Positions 1 through 9,154 of a stretch of DNA of 64,000 bases are shown here, piece after piece (position 1 is the first letter of the stretch; each line of letters begins with the position of its first letter). This DNA is from Telmatospirillum siberiense (lineage in GTDB: Bacteria > Pseudomonadota > Alphaproteobacteria > Rhodospirillales > Magnetospirillaceae): NCBI RefSeq assembly GCF_002845745.1, contig NZ_PIUM01000003.1, positions 62,001 through 126,000 on the forward strand, in the 5' to 3' direction. The notes beneath the pieces are model-generated. The model ran no database searches. It saw only the letters and a program-made list of their open reading frames with translations, and was not told the DNA's origin. The position numbers were made by a program, and so were the translations under genes.

Positions 1-13
1 TGCGGACTTTCGC

Positions 14-1648
<1,635 letters not shown>

Positions 1649-1703
1649 TTACAATACACCAGAGGTCGGCCACGCCCAAGAGGGGCGTGATGCCGTTATC
1701 GTC

Positions 1704-1739
1704 AAAAAAAGAGAGAGGCGTCATCGCTGAGGCCTCTCT
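1704..1739 (-). terminator. Rho-independent terminator downstream of secG
   Basis: Read on the minus strand, the 8-bp stem AGAGAGGC / GCCTCTCT with a 12-nt loop is followed by a run of T (seven consecutive A on the plus strand, 1704-1710). It lies directly after the secG stop and before pyrG. It fits a classical intrinsic terminator. Confidence 0.75.
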
Positions 1740-1756
1740 GGCGGGATTAGCCGGGA

Positions 1757-2062
1757 TTACCGGCTGAGTGGCGCCGTAGGCGCCGCCGGAGCGGCGGGTG
1801 CCGTCGGTGCCGGCGCGGTATCCATGATGGAACTGGGCTGACTGCGCGAATTGGCGATCAGCGCCAGGGCCAGACTGGTCACGAAGAAGCCCGTCGCCAG
1901 GATCGCCGTGGTCCGTGTCAGCAGATTGCCGGCCGCACGGCCCGTCATCACGCCGCCGCCACCGCCGATACCAAGCGCTCCGCCCTCGCTACGCTGCAGA
2001 AGGATGACGCCGACCAGACCGATGGCAATGAGCAGATGGATGACGAGAAGAACATGCAGCAT
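1757..2062 (-). CDS. secG: Preprotein translocase subunit SecG
   Basis: Small auxiliary subunit of the SecYEG translocon in the inner membrane. I use the ATG at 2062 (product about 101 aa, beginning MLHVLLVIHLLIAIGLVGVILLQ), because this gives the normal SecG N-terminus and has a GGTGG ribosome-binding site five bases upstream; a GTG at 2092 would add ten residues. Two hydrophobic helices (about residues 2-22 and 52-73) flank the glycine-rich cytosolic loop SEGGALGIGGGGG typical of SecG. The tail is rich in Ala and Pro. In many alphaproteobacteria the order is tpiA-secG-pyrG; here tpiA is about 29 kb away. Confidence 0.93.
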   Translation of the reverse strand: MLHVLLVIHLLIAIGLVGVILLQRSEGGALGIGGGGGVMTGRAAGNLLTRTTAILATGFFVTSLALALIANSRSQPSSIMDTAPAPTAPAAPAAPTAPLSR

Positions 2063-2183
2063 GCGACCACCAAAAAAAAGCACCTCGGCCACGCAGCCGA
2101 GGATCGATAGATTGGCGCCTTTTTATTCGCCCTGGCGGCCTAAGGCAAGCAGGCAATTTGTTCGAAGGATGGAGGGTGGGTTG

Positions 2184-2414
2184 TTAGCGGCCGTCGCGGC
2201 GGGTCATCCGGGTGACGGCAACAGCATCATCGGCATGGCGGCGTTCGCCGCATGCCCCGCTGCACCCCATCATGCCGCGCATGGAGGAAAAGCAGCGACC
2301 GCATTGAGGTCTCACGCCGAAATGGCGAAAAACCTCGCCATGCGTGGCGGCGCCCGCCGTTTCGGCGGACCGGATGTCGCTTTCGGTCAGGGCATTGCAG
2401 ACGCAAATATACAT
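2184..2414 (-). CDS. bfd: Bacterioferritin-associated ferredoxin Bfd
   Basis: Small [2Fe-2S] protein that reduces bacterioferritin to release stored iron. Starting at the ATG at 2414, the product is about 76 aa and begins MYICVCNALTES. The four cluster cysteines are visible as C4-x-C6 and C38-x2-C41, with 31 residues between C6 and C38, which is the Bfd spacing. The longer frame upstream lacks homology and is not used. The gene is divergent from two bacterioferritin genes across a 212-bp spacer holding a candidate iron-regulator palindrome, which matches its role. The C-terminal tail after the last cysteine pair is Cys- and Arg-containing and poorly conserved. Confidence 0.93.
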   Translation of the reverse strand: MYICVCNALTESDIRSAETAGAATHGEVFRHFGVRPQCGRCFSSMRGMMGCSGACGERRHADDAVAVTRMTRRDGR

Positions 2415-2474
2415 GGCAGAGAAGATCTCCACGGCCGGGCCCATGCCGGGTCCATCCACCCGCCGGCCCATTAG

Positions 2475-2491
2475 TTGCGAACGATTCGTAA
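2475..2491. promoter_or_regulatory. Candidate Fur-type operator between bfd and bfr
   Basis: The 17-bp near-palindrome TTGCGAA-CGA-TTCGTAA has one mismatch between its 7-bp arms and lies in the divergent bfd/bacterioferritin promoter region, 61 bp upstream of the bfd start. Its layout resembles Fur/Mur family boxes of alphaproteobacteria, but this is judged by eye only; Irr or RirA control is not excluded. Confidence 0.45.
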
Positions 2492-2626
2492 CATACGCCC
2501 TCGCCCGGTCAAATGCGAGCGTTTCTTAACTTCATCGCATGATCTTCTGTAATACCAACAAACTCATCGACTTTTTTATCGTTCCAGAGCAGGCTGGCTT
2601 ATTGTCATTTGCAGGAAGGGTCACCG

Positions 2627-3109
2627 ATGCAGGGCAAAAAATCGGTCATCCAGGAGCTCAATTCGTTGCTCACCGGCGAGTTGACCGCCGCCGACCAATA
2701 TTTCATCCATTCCCGCATGTATGAAAACTGGGGTTTCTCCCGACTTTACGAGCGTGCCGAGCACGAACGCGTCGAGGAATTGGAACATGCGGCGACGCTG
2801 ATCCACCGGATCCTTTTCCTTGAGGGAACGCCGGACGTCGCCGCCCGCCTCCCCCTTTCCGTCGGCAGCACCGTCCCCGACATGCTCAAGGCCGACCTCG
2901 CTTACGAAAACCAGGTTATTGCCGCATTGAAGAAAGCTATCCGGCTTTGTGAAGGCGAAGAGGATTTCGAAACGCGGCGGATTCTGGTCAAGCTTCTCGA
3001 GGACACCGAGGAAGACCACACCTACTGGCTTGAACAGCAGCTTGGACTGATCGCCAAAATCGGCCTTCAGAACTATCTGCAATCCGCAGCGGGAAGCGGT
3101 CCCGCCTGA
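2627..3109 (+). CDS. bfr: Bacterioferritin, ferroxidase-type subunit (no haem Met)
   Basis: Iron-storage 24-mer subunit with an intact diiron ferroxidase centre. The ATG at 2627 is chosen because an AGGAAGGG ribosome-binding site sits just upstream; an earlier TTG would include that site in the coding region. In the 160-aa product the diiron ligands are visible: E18, E51, H54, E94, then E128 and H131 (one-residue offset from E. coli numbering). Position 52, the axial haem ligand Met in haem-binding subunits, is Leu here. It is followed 62 bp downstream by a second bacterioferritin gene with the opposite pattern of ligand loss, so the native protein is probably a mixed shell. Bfd is divergently encoded upstream. 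Confidence 0.96.
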   Translation: MQGKKSVIQELNSLLTGELTAADQYFIHSRMYENWGFSRLYERAEHERVEELEHAATLIHRILFLEGTPDVAARLPLSVGSTVPDMLKADLAYENQVIAALKKAIRLCEGEEDFETRRILVKLLEDTEEDHTYWLEQQLGLIAKIGLQNYLQSAAGSGPA

Positions 3110-3171
3110 AGATCAAGGGACCGGAAACTCACAACTGTTTTCCGCCCTGAAATTGGCCACGGAGCGCGACG

Positions 3172-3660
3172 ATGAAGGCAGCCAAGGGTATCAATGGACA
3201 CCTGAACAAGGTGCTGCGCCATTATCTTACCGGCATCAACCAATATTTCCTGCACGCCCGCATGCTGAAAAACTGGGGCTTCGCCGGCCTCGGCAAAACG
3301 GAATACCATGCCTCCATCGCTTTGATGAAGGAAGCCGACGAACTGATCGAACGGATCTTGTTCCTGGAAGGGCTGCCCAATCTTCAGGATCTGGGCAAAT
3401 TGCTGATCGGCGAGGATGTGCCGGAAATCCTCAAAAATGATCTCACCCGCGAAACGTCCGCCCGGACCGAACTGGTCACCACCATCGCCAAGGCCGAGGA
3501 AGCCCAGGACTTCGTCAGCCGCGACCTGCTGACCGAGCTTCTGGAGGAAACCGAGGAACGGATCGATTTCTACGAAACGCAGATCGACCTGATCGGCAAG
3601 CTGGGCCAGGAGAACTATCTTCAATCGGCGGTCGGCGAGACGGGGGTGGCCGGCCAGTGA
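3172..3660 (+). CDS. bfr: Bacterioferritin, haem-type subunit (ferroxidase centre lost)
   Basis: Second bacterioferritin subunit, 162 aa, same four-helix ferritin fold and family length. The haem ligand M52 is kept (sequence around it IALMKEAD), but the diiron ligands are largely gone: position 18 is Tyr, 51 is Leu, 54 is Glu instead of His, and the last His is Ile131; E94 and E128 remain. It should therefore bind haem but not oxidise iron on its own. Two-subunit bacterioferritins of this type are described in Magnetospirillum and Neisseria. The start ATG at 3172 follows a GGAGCG site. Its last codons and stop lie in a 24-bp perfect palindrome shared with the convergent gene. Confidence 0.95.
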   Translation: MKAAKGINGHLNKVLRHYLTGINQYFLHARMLKNWGFAGLGKTEYHASIALMKEADELIERILFLEGLPNLQDLGKLLIGEDVPEILKNDLTRETSARTELVTTIAKAEEAQDFVSRDLLTELLEETEERIDFYETQIDLIGKLGQENYLQSAVGETGVAGQ

Positions 3661-3672
3661 TCACTGGCCGGC
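3649..3672. repeat. 24-bp perfect palindrome centred on two convergent stop codons
   Basis: The 12-base half GCCGGCCAGTGA is followed immediately by its exact reverse complement. The centre falls between 3660 and 3661, the last bases of the two convergent stop codons, so both genes end with the same codons GCC GGC CAG TGA (Ala-Gly-Gln-stop). There is no T tract on either strand, so a simple intrinsic terminator is not obvious. A bidirectional mRNA 3'-end hairpin or a protein-binding site is possible. Confidence 0.9.
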
Positions 3673-4815
3673 GACTGGCGGTCGGCGGGATTCGGCGCTT
3701 TGGCGCAAGGCCTGCGTGATCGCCGCCGCCTGGGTCCTGGCCTCAGCGTCGCCCGCATTGGCTGCGAGACTGTAATATTTCAAGGCGAGATAGGGATCGC
3801 GCGGCACCCCGTTACCTTGCAGGCACAGGGTCGCAAAATTGAACTGGGCAGCGACGACCCCGCCGTCCGCGGCTTTGCGAAACCACTCGGCGGCAGTCTC
3901 GAAATTTTGAGGAACCCCCGCCCCTTCGGCATAGGAAACCGCCAGATGGTAGGCGGCAAGCCAATGACGCTGCTCCGCCGCTCGGCGGTACCAACCCGCC
4001 GCCTCCACCGGATCAGGACTCGCGCCGATACCGCGCCGGTAGGCGTACCCCAGATGAAACTGGGCGTCGGCCAATCCGGCCTCGGCCGCCCCGCGCAATA
4101 GGCCGACGGCCTTGGCAGCATTCGACGGCTGGCTCTGGTCTTCGAGCAGATTGAGGGCAAGAGCCAGTTGAGCCGCCGGATCGGGAATCGGCCGCGAAGA
4201 CGGTTCGGCCCTCGCCACACCGTCTTCGGGAAACCGTAGGGGCGACGGATTGGTCGCCGTCTCCGCGGCTTCGACCCCGATCGGCGGCAGCGTAATCGGC
4301 TGCGGCAGCGAGATGGCCGGAGGCATCGACACAGGCTCGACGAGCAGCGGAGCGGCCTCGGTCACGGCGGGAACCGCCGGCAGACTGCGTTCCAAACCCC
4401 TGACGGGAACCGACGAGCCGGCGTGGGAAACGAAGGGGAATTGGCCGTCGAACAGATATACTCCGACAAACAAGATCCCGATGATCGAGACCAGCCACGG
4501 ACCGGCCGACGCCCATGACCGCCGCAGCGCCGCTACGGAAGTCATGCCGAGTCTCGATGAGGATGACTCATCGAGACTCGGTCTGGCCCATTGAGGGCCC
4601 GCGCCATCGTTGGCGCGAAGCCCGGGGTTTCGGAGAAACCCGTCCGGCGATTGAGGGCTCGGTGATCGGTTCCGATCACCGAGAGTTGGTATCATACCCG
4701 GCATCTGCGCCATGGCCTCCCGCAGCCTGATGCTGCGGGGAATGGGAATGATGCCGGCACGCAGCGCCATCACCGCGTCGATCGCCGACTCAATCGAACC
4801 ATTTGGTTGCGTCAT
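3661..4815 (-). CDS. Membrane-anchored Sel1-repeat protein
   Basis: 384-aa protein of unknown specific function. The C-terminal third holds about four Sel1-like (TPR-type) repeats, for example ADAQFHLGYAYRRGIG and AAYHLAVSYAEGAGV, which form protein-protein interaction solenoids. One transmembrane helix (about residues 110-130, WLVSIIGILFVGVYLF) precedes a Pro/Ala-rich linker, so the repeats are probably periplasmic. The segment of about residues 26-90, before the helix, is low-complexity (Ser, Pro, Arg) and its DNA consists of consecutive inverted repeats, suggesting an in-frame insertion of palindromic elements. The gene is convergent with the haem-type bacterioferritin gene with no spacer, and lies downstream of the cellulose genes on the same strand. 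Its role in either process is unproven. Confidence 0.75.
   Translation of the reverse strand: MTQPNGSIESAIDAVMALRAGIIPIPRSIRLREAMAQMPGMIPTLGDRNRSPSPQSPDGFLRNPGLRANDGAGPQWARPSLDESSSSRLGMTSVAALRRSWASAGPWLVSIIGILFVGVYLFDGQFPFVSHAGSSVPVRGLERSLPAVPAVTEAAPLLVEPVSMPPAISLPQPITLPPIGVEAAETATNPSPLRFPEDGVARAEPSSRPIPDPAAQLALALNLLEDQSQPSNAAKAVGLLRGAAEAGLADAQFHLGYAYRRGIGASPDPVEAAGWYRRAAEQRHWLAAYHLAVSYAEGAGVPQNFETAAEWFRKAADGGVVAAQFNFATLCLQGNGVPRDPYLALKYYSLAANAGDAEARTQAAAITQALRQSAESRRPPVAGQ
4547..4739. repeat. Cluster of six inverted repeats inside the Sel1 gene
   Basis: Six hairpins lie within about 190 bp: 4547-4581 (15-bp perfect arms CCGAGTCTCGATGAG, 5-nt loop), 4600-4617 (7 bp, CGCGCCA), 4625-4641 (7 bp, GGGTTTC, 3-nt loop), 4658-4683 (12 bp, CTCGGTGATCGG, 2-nt loop), 4688-4698 (5 bp) and 4719-4739 (7 bp, CCCGCAG). 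The word TTGAGGGC occurs twice between them (4591 and 4651). Such density is typical of REP-like palindromic elements, here within an open reading frame. Confidence 0.85.
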
Positions 4816-4936
4816 TGGTCTTTATTCCCTCGTTGACTTCTTATTCTTTCCGACCAGAAATCCAACTCCACCATCATCCCATCCCGTCATTATCTCTTTT
4901 GGCGCGGCATTTGCCCGAGCCGAAAGGAAAAGATGA

Positions 4937-7900
4937 CTAGTCGTTCCCAAAACTCTGGCGCAGGAAAATCAACACCGACTGTTCGTTGTAGTCATGAGCA
5001 TTGCTGACACTGATACGCCCCCCCAGCTTCAACGTCGGCGTCAGCGGATATTCGGCGCGAGCTCCCAGATTATAACCAAGACCGGTAACACTTTCAGCGG
5101 CATAGGAGGTGGCAAGTCCATTGGCCTGGGCATCGGCGTTGCTCTGCAACGTGCTCGAAGTCGGGAAATAGGCAACGGCATTCCGCGAATAGGACTGGAT
5201 CCCCAAAGCTCCGGTCAGGTCATAGGAAAGCTCACCCCACTTGTTCTTATACTCGACCGGAGTTGATAGCTGGACATAGCGCTGCGGACTGAAATATCCC
5301 CCATGCCCCCAGGTATAGTAGCTGACGTTCCTCTCGAAGAACTCCGTGGACAGATCAACACCAAACTTGAATTCCTTCCCGTCCTGCTTGATCGGTCGGA
5401 AATAAACGCCGGCGCTGGCGGAAAGCTTGCGGTTCGCCTCGACATTTTGGCCGTTGAGCACCGAATAGCCGCTTCCACCGTAGACACCGGCCTTGCCGTT
5501 ATCGTGCGAGACCATCACTTTGCCGCCGGTTTCGACGACACCGCCGAAGATCTTGCCGGTCTGCGGATCCCGAATACCCGCATAGGACAGCAGACTGTCG
5601 GTCACGGATCGGCGCAGTCCCTCCATTGTCACGGTTACGGCCCGGTTGGCGAACGACGGTGCCCAGCTGGCCCCACCCACCAGATTGTGGGTCAGAAACC
5701 CCATCGGCGTGCTACCGACATCCATTTTCAGGTTGTCCCACTGATAGTCGATGCCGGCCACGGCACCGCTCTGCTGTCCGGAACTGGCGTTTTTCATCGC
5801 CCCGGCCGCCACGGTGGCGTTGGACCCCAGACGTCGCAACGTATTGCTGTCCGTACTGGACGATCCCGAGTTGAGGTCGACCGCGGCAGCCTGAAGCCCC
5901 AGGCGGCCGCCCCCCACCGGCTGCTCATGGCGGACCGTCGCTCCCATTTCGTCGAGCCTGGAAAAGCCTGTTTCCCCCTCGCGGTGGCGATAGTTGAAAT
6001 TTCCCTCGACGACGGGAACCACCTTGCCGCGCAGATCATCGATCTGCCGGTCGATATCCTGGAGCAGTTCGGCCGACGGTGCGGCATCGGCAACCTGTTG
6101 GTTGCCCCCCTGATCCGTGTCCAAGCGCAATTGCGGAACCGGGATAACCGCCCGAGCCGTCGCCGCCGTATCGATACGCAACGGCACGGCGGGGAACAGA
6201 GGCGTGGGAATGGCCGAGGCCTGCGCCTCCACAGTCTTGCGCGCGGGCTGCGCGGGCGCGGCTTTTTTCACCGGCGCAGGAGCCCGGACGGCGGGATATG
6301 CCAGTGGCGATGTCTCTGACGGCGGCGCCGTGTCGCTCTCGGAAAGGCGCGGCGGCGCCGGCCAGGGTACTGCCGGCAGGCCGAATGGATTGTCGATCCG
6401 ACTGGAAGAAGCTGTCGAACGATCACCGACAAGATCGGCTTGCGCCACCTGGACGCCGCCGGCAATGTTCCCGGCCCGCAGCAACGGCGCCCACCCCGCA
6501 TAGGGATCGGCATCGCTCATGACGGCACCATCGTTCATCGCCACCAGGATCGCCGGCCCCCATTCGTCGGCACGACTGCTGCGGTTGACGAATGGGTTAT
6601 TGGGCAGAGCCCCACCGCCCTCGGATGACGGCGGCGTCTGGATCTGCGGGTCGAGCGTCCCGTTCTTGGCCAGGGACCGTGCCCGCTCAAGCATGGTCAT
6701 CGCCTTGCTGTCGTCACCGCGCTGGCGGTAAACCTGCGCCGCCATGACGTAGAGATTGGGATCGTCAGGATGCACGGCGAAAGCCTGATCAAGACGCTTG
6801 GCCGCCTGGGTATAGTCGTTCCGGGCGAGCGCACAGCGCGCCATTCCGGCCAGGGCCTGACGGTTCTGCGGATCCTGGGCCAGCACCCGACTGAAGATGC
6901 CTTCGGCGTCGCGTGGCCGGCTCCCGGCCTCGTATAGACGGGCAAGCGCCAAAAGCAACCCGGAATCGTTCGACCCCGTCGACAGTTCCCGCGAAAGCCG
7001 GTCGTAGGCATCCGCCAGACGGCCACGCGAACGCAGAGCATCCGCCTGCCGAATCGCAAGACCGGTCCGCAAGGAGGTCATGGACTTCCGATCCTCGTCA
7101 CTCAGGCCGCCCAACCGCTCGGCGGCGACAAGCTGATCGAGAGCCTCGGCATCCTGCCCCATCTTGTCCAACAGGGAGGCATAGGCCAGGGCGGCCGTGC
7201 CCGACGTGCCGGCCACCGGCGCCAATTGACCGCGAGCGATGGCCAAAGCCTCGTCCTTGGCGCCGATGTCATAATAAGCCGAAGCAATGGCGGACACGCT
7301 CTCCACCGTGGAAGCGCTCTCAGCCAGACGCCGGAGGCGTTGGCGGGCACCGATCGCGTCGCCGGCCCGGGCCTGACGAACGGCCTCGGCGGTCTGCTGC
7401 TTGACGACAAGCCGTTGCCGCAGGGCCCCCGCCGTCGACGGCAGCTGCTTGGAGGGAACCTGCTGGAGCAATGCCGCCGCACGCTCGGCCTCGCCGACCT
7501 CGTCATAGAAAATGGCGCCGGCATACTGGGCCTCGTAGCCGGGATGGTTGCCCAGCATCGCGTCGATGACGTCCCGCGCCGGCTTGTCCTGGCCTTGCCG
7601 CTTGAGAAAGCGGGCATAATCGAGGCGCAACCACGGATCGGCGGGAGCCGCGGCCAGAGCCCGCTCGAAGGCTTGCAGGGCCTTGGCGTCATCGCCGCTG
7701 CGGGCAGCAGCCAAGGCCTCGTCACGCAAGGCATTGTTCACCGGCTTGCCGGTGGGCTTGGCCACCTCGGCGAACCGGCGGGCGATGATCGGCGGCAGAC
7801 CGTCGAGATAATGTTGAGCTTCGGCGTTGCGCCCTTCGCGGCGCATGGCCGTCACCATGCCACCGATTCCCTCGATGGCGTCCGGTTTCCGTTCGAGAAT

Positions 7901-9154
7901 GGTGCGGAACACCTTCTCGGCCTCCACCGGATGGTTCTGCGAAATCAGGACATCCCCCAGAATGGACAGGGCGGTAACCTCGTCCCTGGAAGCGAATCCC
8001 AAGGCCTGCTGGGCTTTTTCCTGCGCTTCGGCGAAGCGTCCGCGAGCCCGGGCGGCTTTGGCGGCGTCGACCAGACTCCAGTAGGCGGCACTTTGCAGAG
8101 CCTGCTGCCATTGCCCGGCGCGATCAGGAGCCGCTTTGGTCGCCTTGTCGAGAAGCGCCCAGGCATCGCTGAAGCGGTTCTGACGCAAGCGGATGACCCC
8201 AAGCCCACCCAGCGCATCCCCATCATCGGGGTTCGCCTTGAGCAAATGCTCGAAACTCTCGGCGGCCACCGCGAAATCCCCCCGCTGCAGAATCTCGAAG
8301 GCTTCACGTCTGGCCCGGCTGCGGGGGTCCACCTCGCTTTTGGGGTTGGAGATGTCGGCCTGCTTCTGCTCGATCGCCGGGTCATGCCCGACCCGGGAGA
8401 GGTAATCACGGTAGAGCGCGATGTCGTCGGGTGTGGCGCTCAACCATAGCAGCGCCTGCCTCCAGGCGTCACCTGCCTGCCGGGAGAGCGCGGCATCACG
8501 GCTCAGGACGGCCAGGCGGCTGATGCCGTCGCGACGGGTGTCGTCACGATAGGTCAGTGCCTGGGCGAGCGCCAGCCGGGCCCGGCTATCGGAAGGAGCG
8601 TCGGCGACCAATTGCTCCAGCCCCGTCTTCGCCTCGGCCCACCCCACTTTGGTTCCGACCAGCGTCTGATAATATTCGAGGGCGAGATTGGCCGGCGGCC
8701 GGGCGCGACCGAAAGCGGATCGGTAGAATTCGACCGCCCGCTCCACCTCACCCCGCTGCGCCGAATATCGGGCCCGATCGATCATCGCCTGATCGATCGG
8801 GCCGCGCTTGATCGTCTGCGCCAGATCCTCGACCAGCGGACTGCCGGGATTGGACATCCGCAGTTGATCGAGATAGTGCTGGGCGGCGGCCACCCGACTG
8901 CGGGAAACCTCGAGCAGTCCAAGATTATAAAGCGCCTGCGAGTTGTCTCGACTGCTATCCAGCAGGCGGGACCACGCCTCGATCGCCAGTTCCGTTTTCT
9001 CCCGCGTCTGCCAGTAACGCGCCTGTTCGACCAGACGCCGCTGCGCCGGCGTCAGGTCGTCTCCCGCGCTTTGCTGCGACTGGGCATTTGCGACCACGCC
9101 GATCAACGAAGCGGCGGCCACCATCGATGCGGCCAGGAAACGACGATAACTCAT
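4937..9154 (-). CDS. bcsC: Cellulose synthase operon protein C (TPR plus outer-membrane barrel)
   Basis: 1405-aa export protein for bacterial cellulose. A signal peptide (MSYRRFLAASMVAAASLIGVVANA, cleavage after about residue 24, shown here in two parts: MSYRRFLAASMV then AAASLIGVVANA) directs it to the periplasm. Residues of about 35-830 are a long array of TPR repeats that scaffold the periplasmic export channel, a Pro/Ala-rich linker follows (about 870-1010), and the C-terminal 350 residues form the BCSC_C outer-membrane beta-barrel, ending in the Phe-containing strand VLIFLRQSFGND. The length is slightly above E. coli BcsC. The ATG overlaps the stop of bcsAB (ATGA), giving translational coupling within the operon bcsR-like, bcsQ, bcsAB, bcsC. 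Confidence 0.95.
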   Translation of the reverse strand: MSYRRFLAASMVAAASLIGVVANAQSQQSAGDDLTPAQRRLVEQARYWQTREKTELAIEAWSRLLDSSRDNSQALYNLGLLEVSRSRVAAAQHYLDQLRMSNPGSPLVEDLAQTIKRGPIDQAMIDRARYSAQRGEVERAVEFYRSAFGRARPPANLALEYYQTLVGTKVGWAEAKTGLEQLVADAPSDSRARLALAQALTYRDDTRRDGISRLAVLSRDAALSRQAGDAWRQALLWLSATPDDIALYRDYLSRVGHDPAIEQKQADISNPKSEVDPRSRARREAFEILQRGDFAVAAESFEHLLKANPDDGDALGGLGVIRLRQNRFSDAWALLDKATKAAPDRAGQWQQALQSAAYWSLVDAAKAARARGRFAEAQEKAQQALGFASRDEVTALSILGDVLISQNHPVEAEKVFRTILERKPDAIEGIGGMVTAMRREGRNAEAQHYLDGLPPIIARRFAEVAKPTGKPVNNALRDEALAAARSGDDAKALQAFERALAAAPADPWLRLDYARFLKRQGQDKPARDVIDAMLGNHPGYEAQYAGAIFYDEVGEAERAAALLQQVPSKQLPSTAGALRQRLVVKQQTAEAVRQARAGDAIGARQRLRRLAESASTVESVSAIASAYYDIGAKDEALAIARGQLAPVAGTSGTAALAYASLLDKMGQDAEALDQLVAAERLGGLSDEDRKSMTSLRTGLAIRQADALRSRGRLADAYDRLSRELSTGSNDSGLLLALARLYEAGSRPRDAEGIFSRVLAQDPQNRQALAGMARCALARNDYTQAAKRLDQAFAVHPDDPNLYVMAAQVYRQRGDDSKAMTMLERARSLAKNGTLDPQIQTPPSSEGGGALPNNPFVNRSSRADEWGPAILVAMNDGAVMSDADPYAGWAPLLRAGNIAGGVQVAQADLVGDRSTASSSRIDNPFGLPAVPWPAPPRLSESDTAPPSETSPLAYPAVRAPAPVKKAAPAQPARKTVEAQASAIPTPLFPAVPLRIDTAATARAVIPVPQLRLDTDQGGNQQVADAAPSAELLQDIDRQIDDLRGKVVPVVEGNFNYRHREGETGFSRLDEMGATVRHEQPVGGGRLGLQAAAVDLNSGSSSTDSNTLRRLGSNATVAAGAMKNASSGQQSGAVAGIDYQWDNLKMDVGSTPMGFLTHNLVGGASWAPSFANRAVTVTMEGLRRSVTDSLLSYAGIRDPQTGKIFGGVVETGGKVMVSHDNGKAGVYGGSGYSVLNGQNVEANRKLSASAGVYFRPIKQDGKEFKFGVDLSTEFFERNVSYYTWGHGGYFSPQRYVQLSTPVEYKNKWGELSYDLTGALGIQSYSRNAVAYFPTSSTLQSNADAQANGLATSYAAESVTGLGYNLGARAEYPLTPTLKLGGRISVSNAHDYNEQSVLIFLRQSFGND

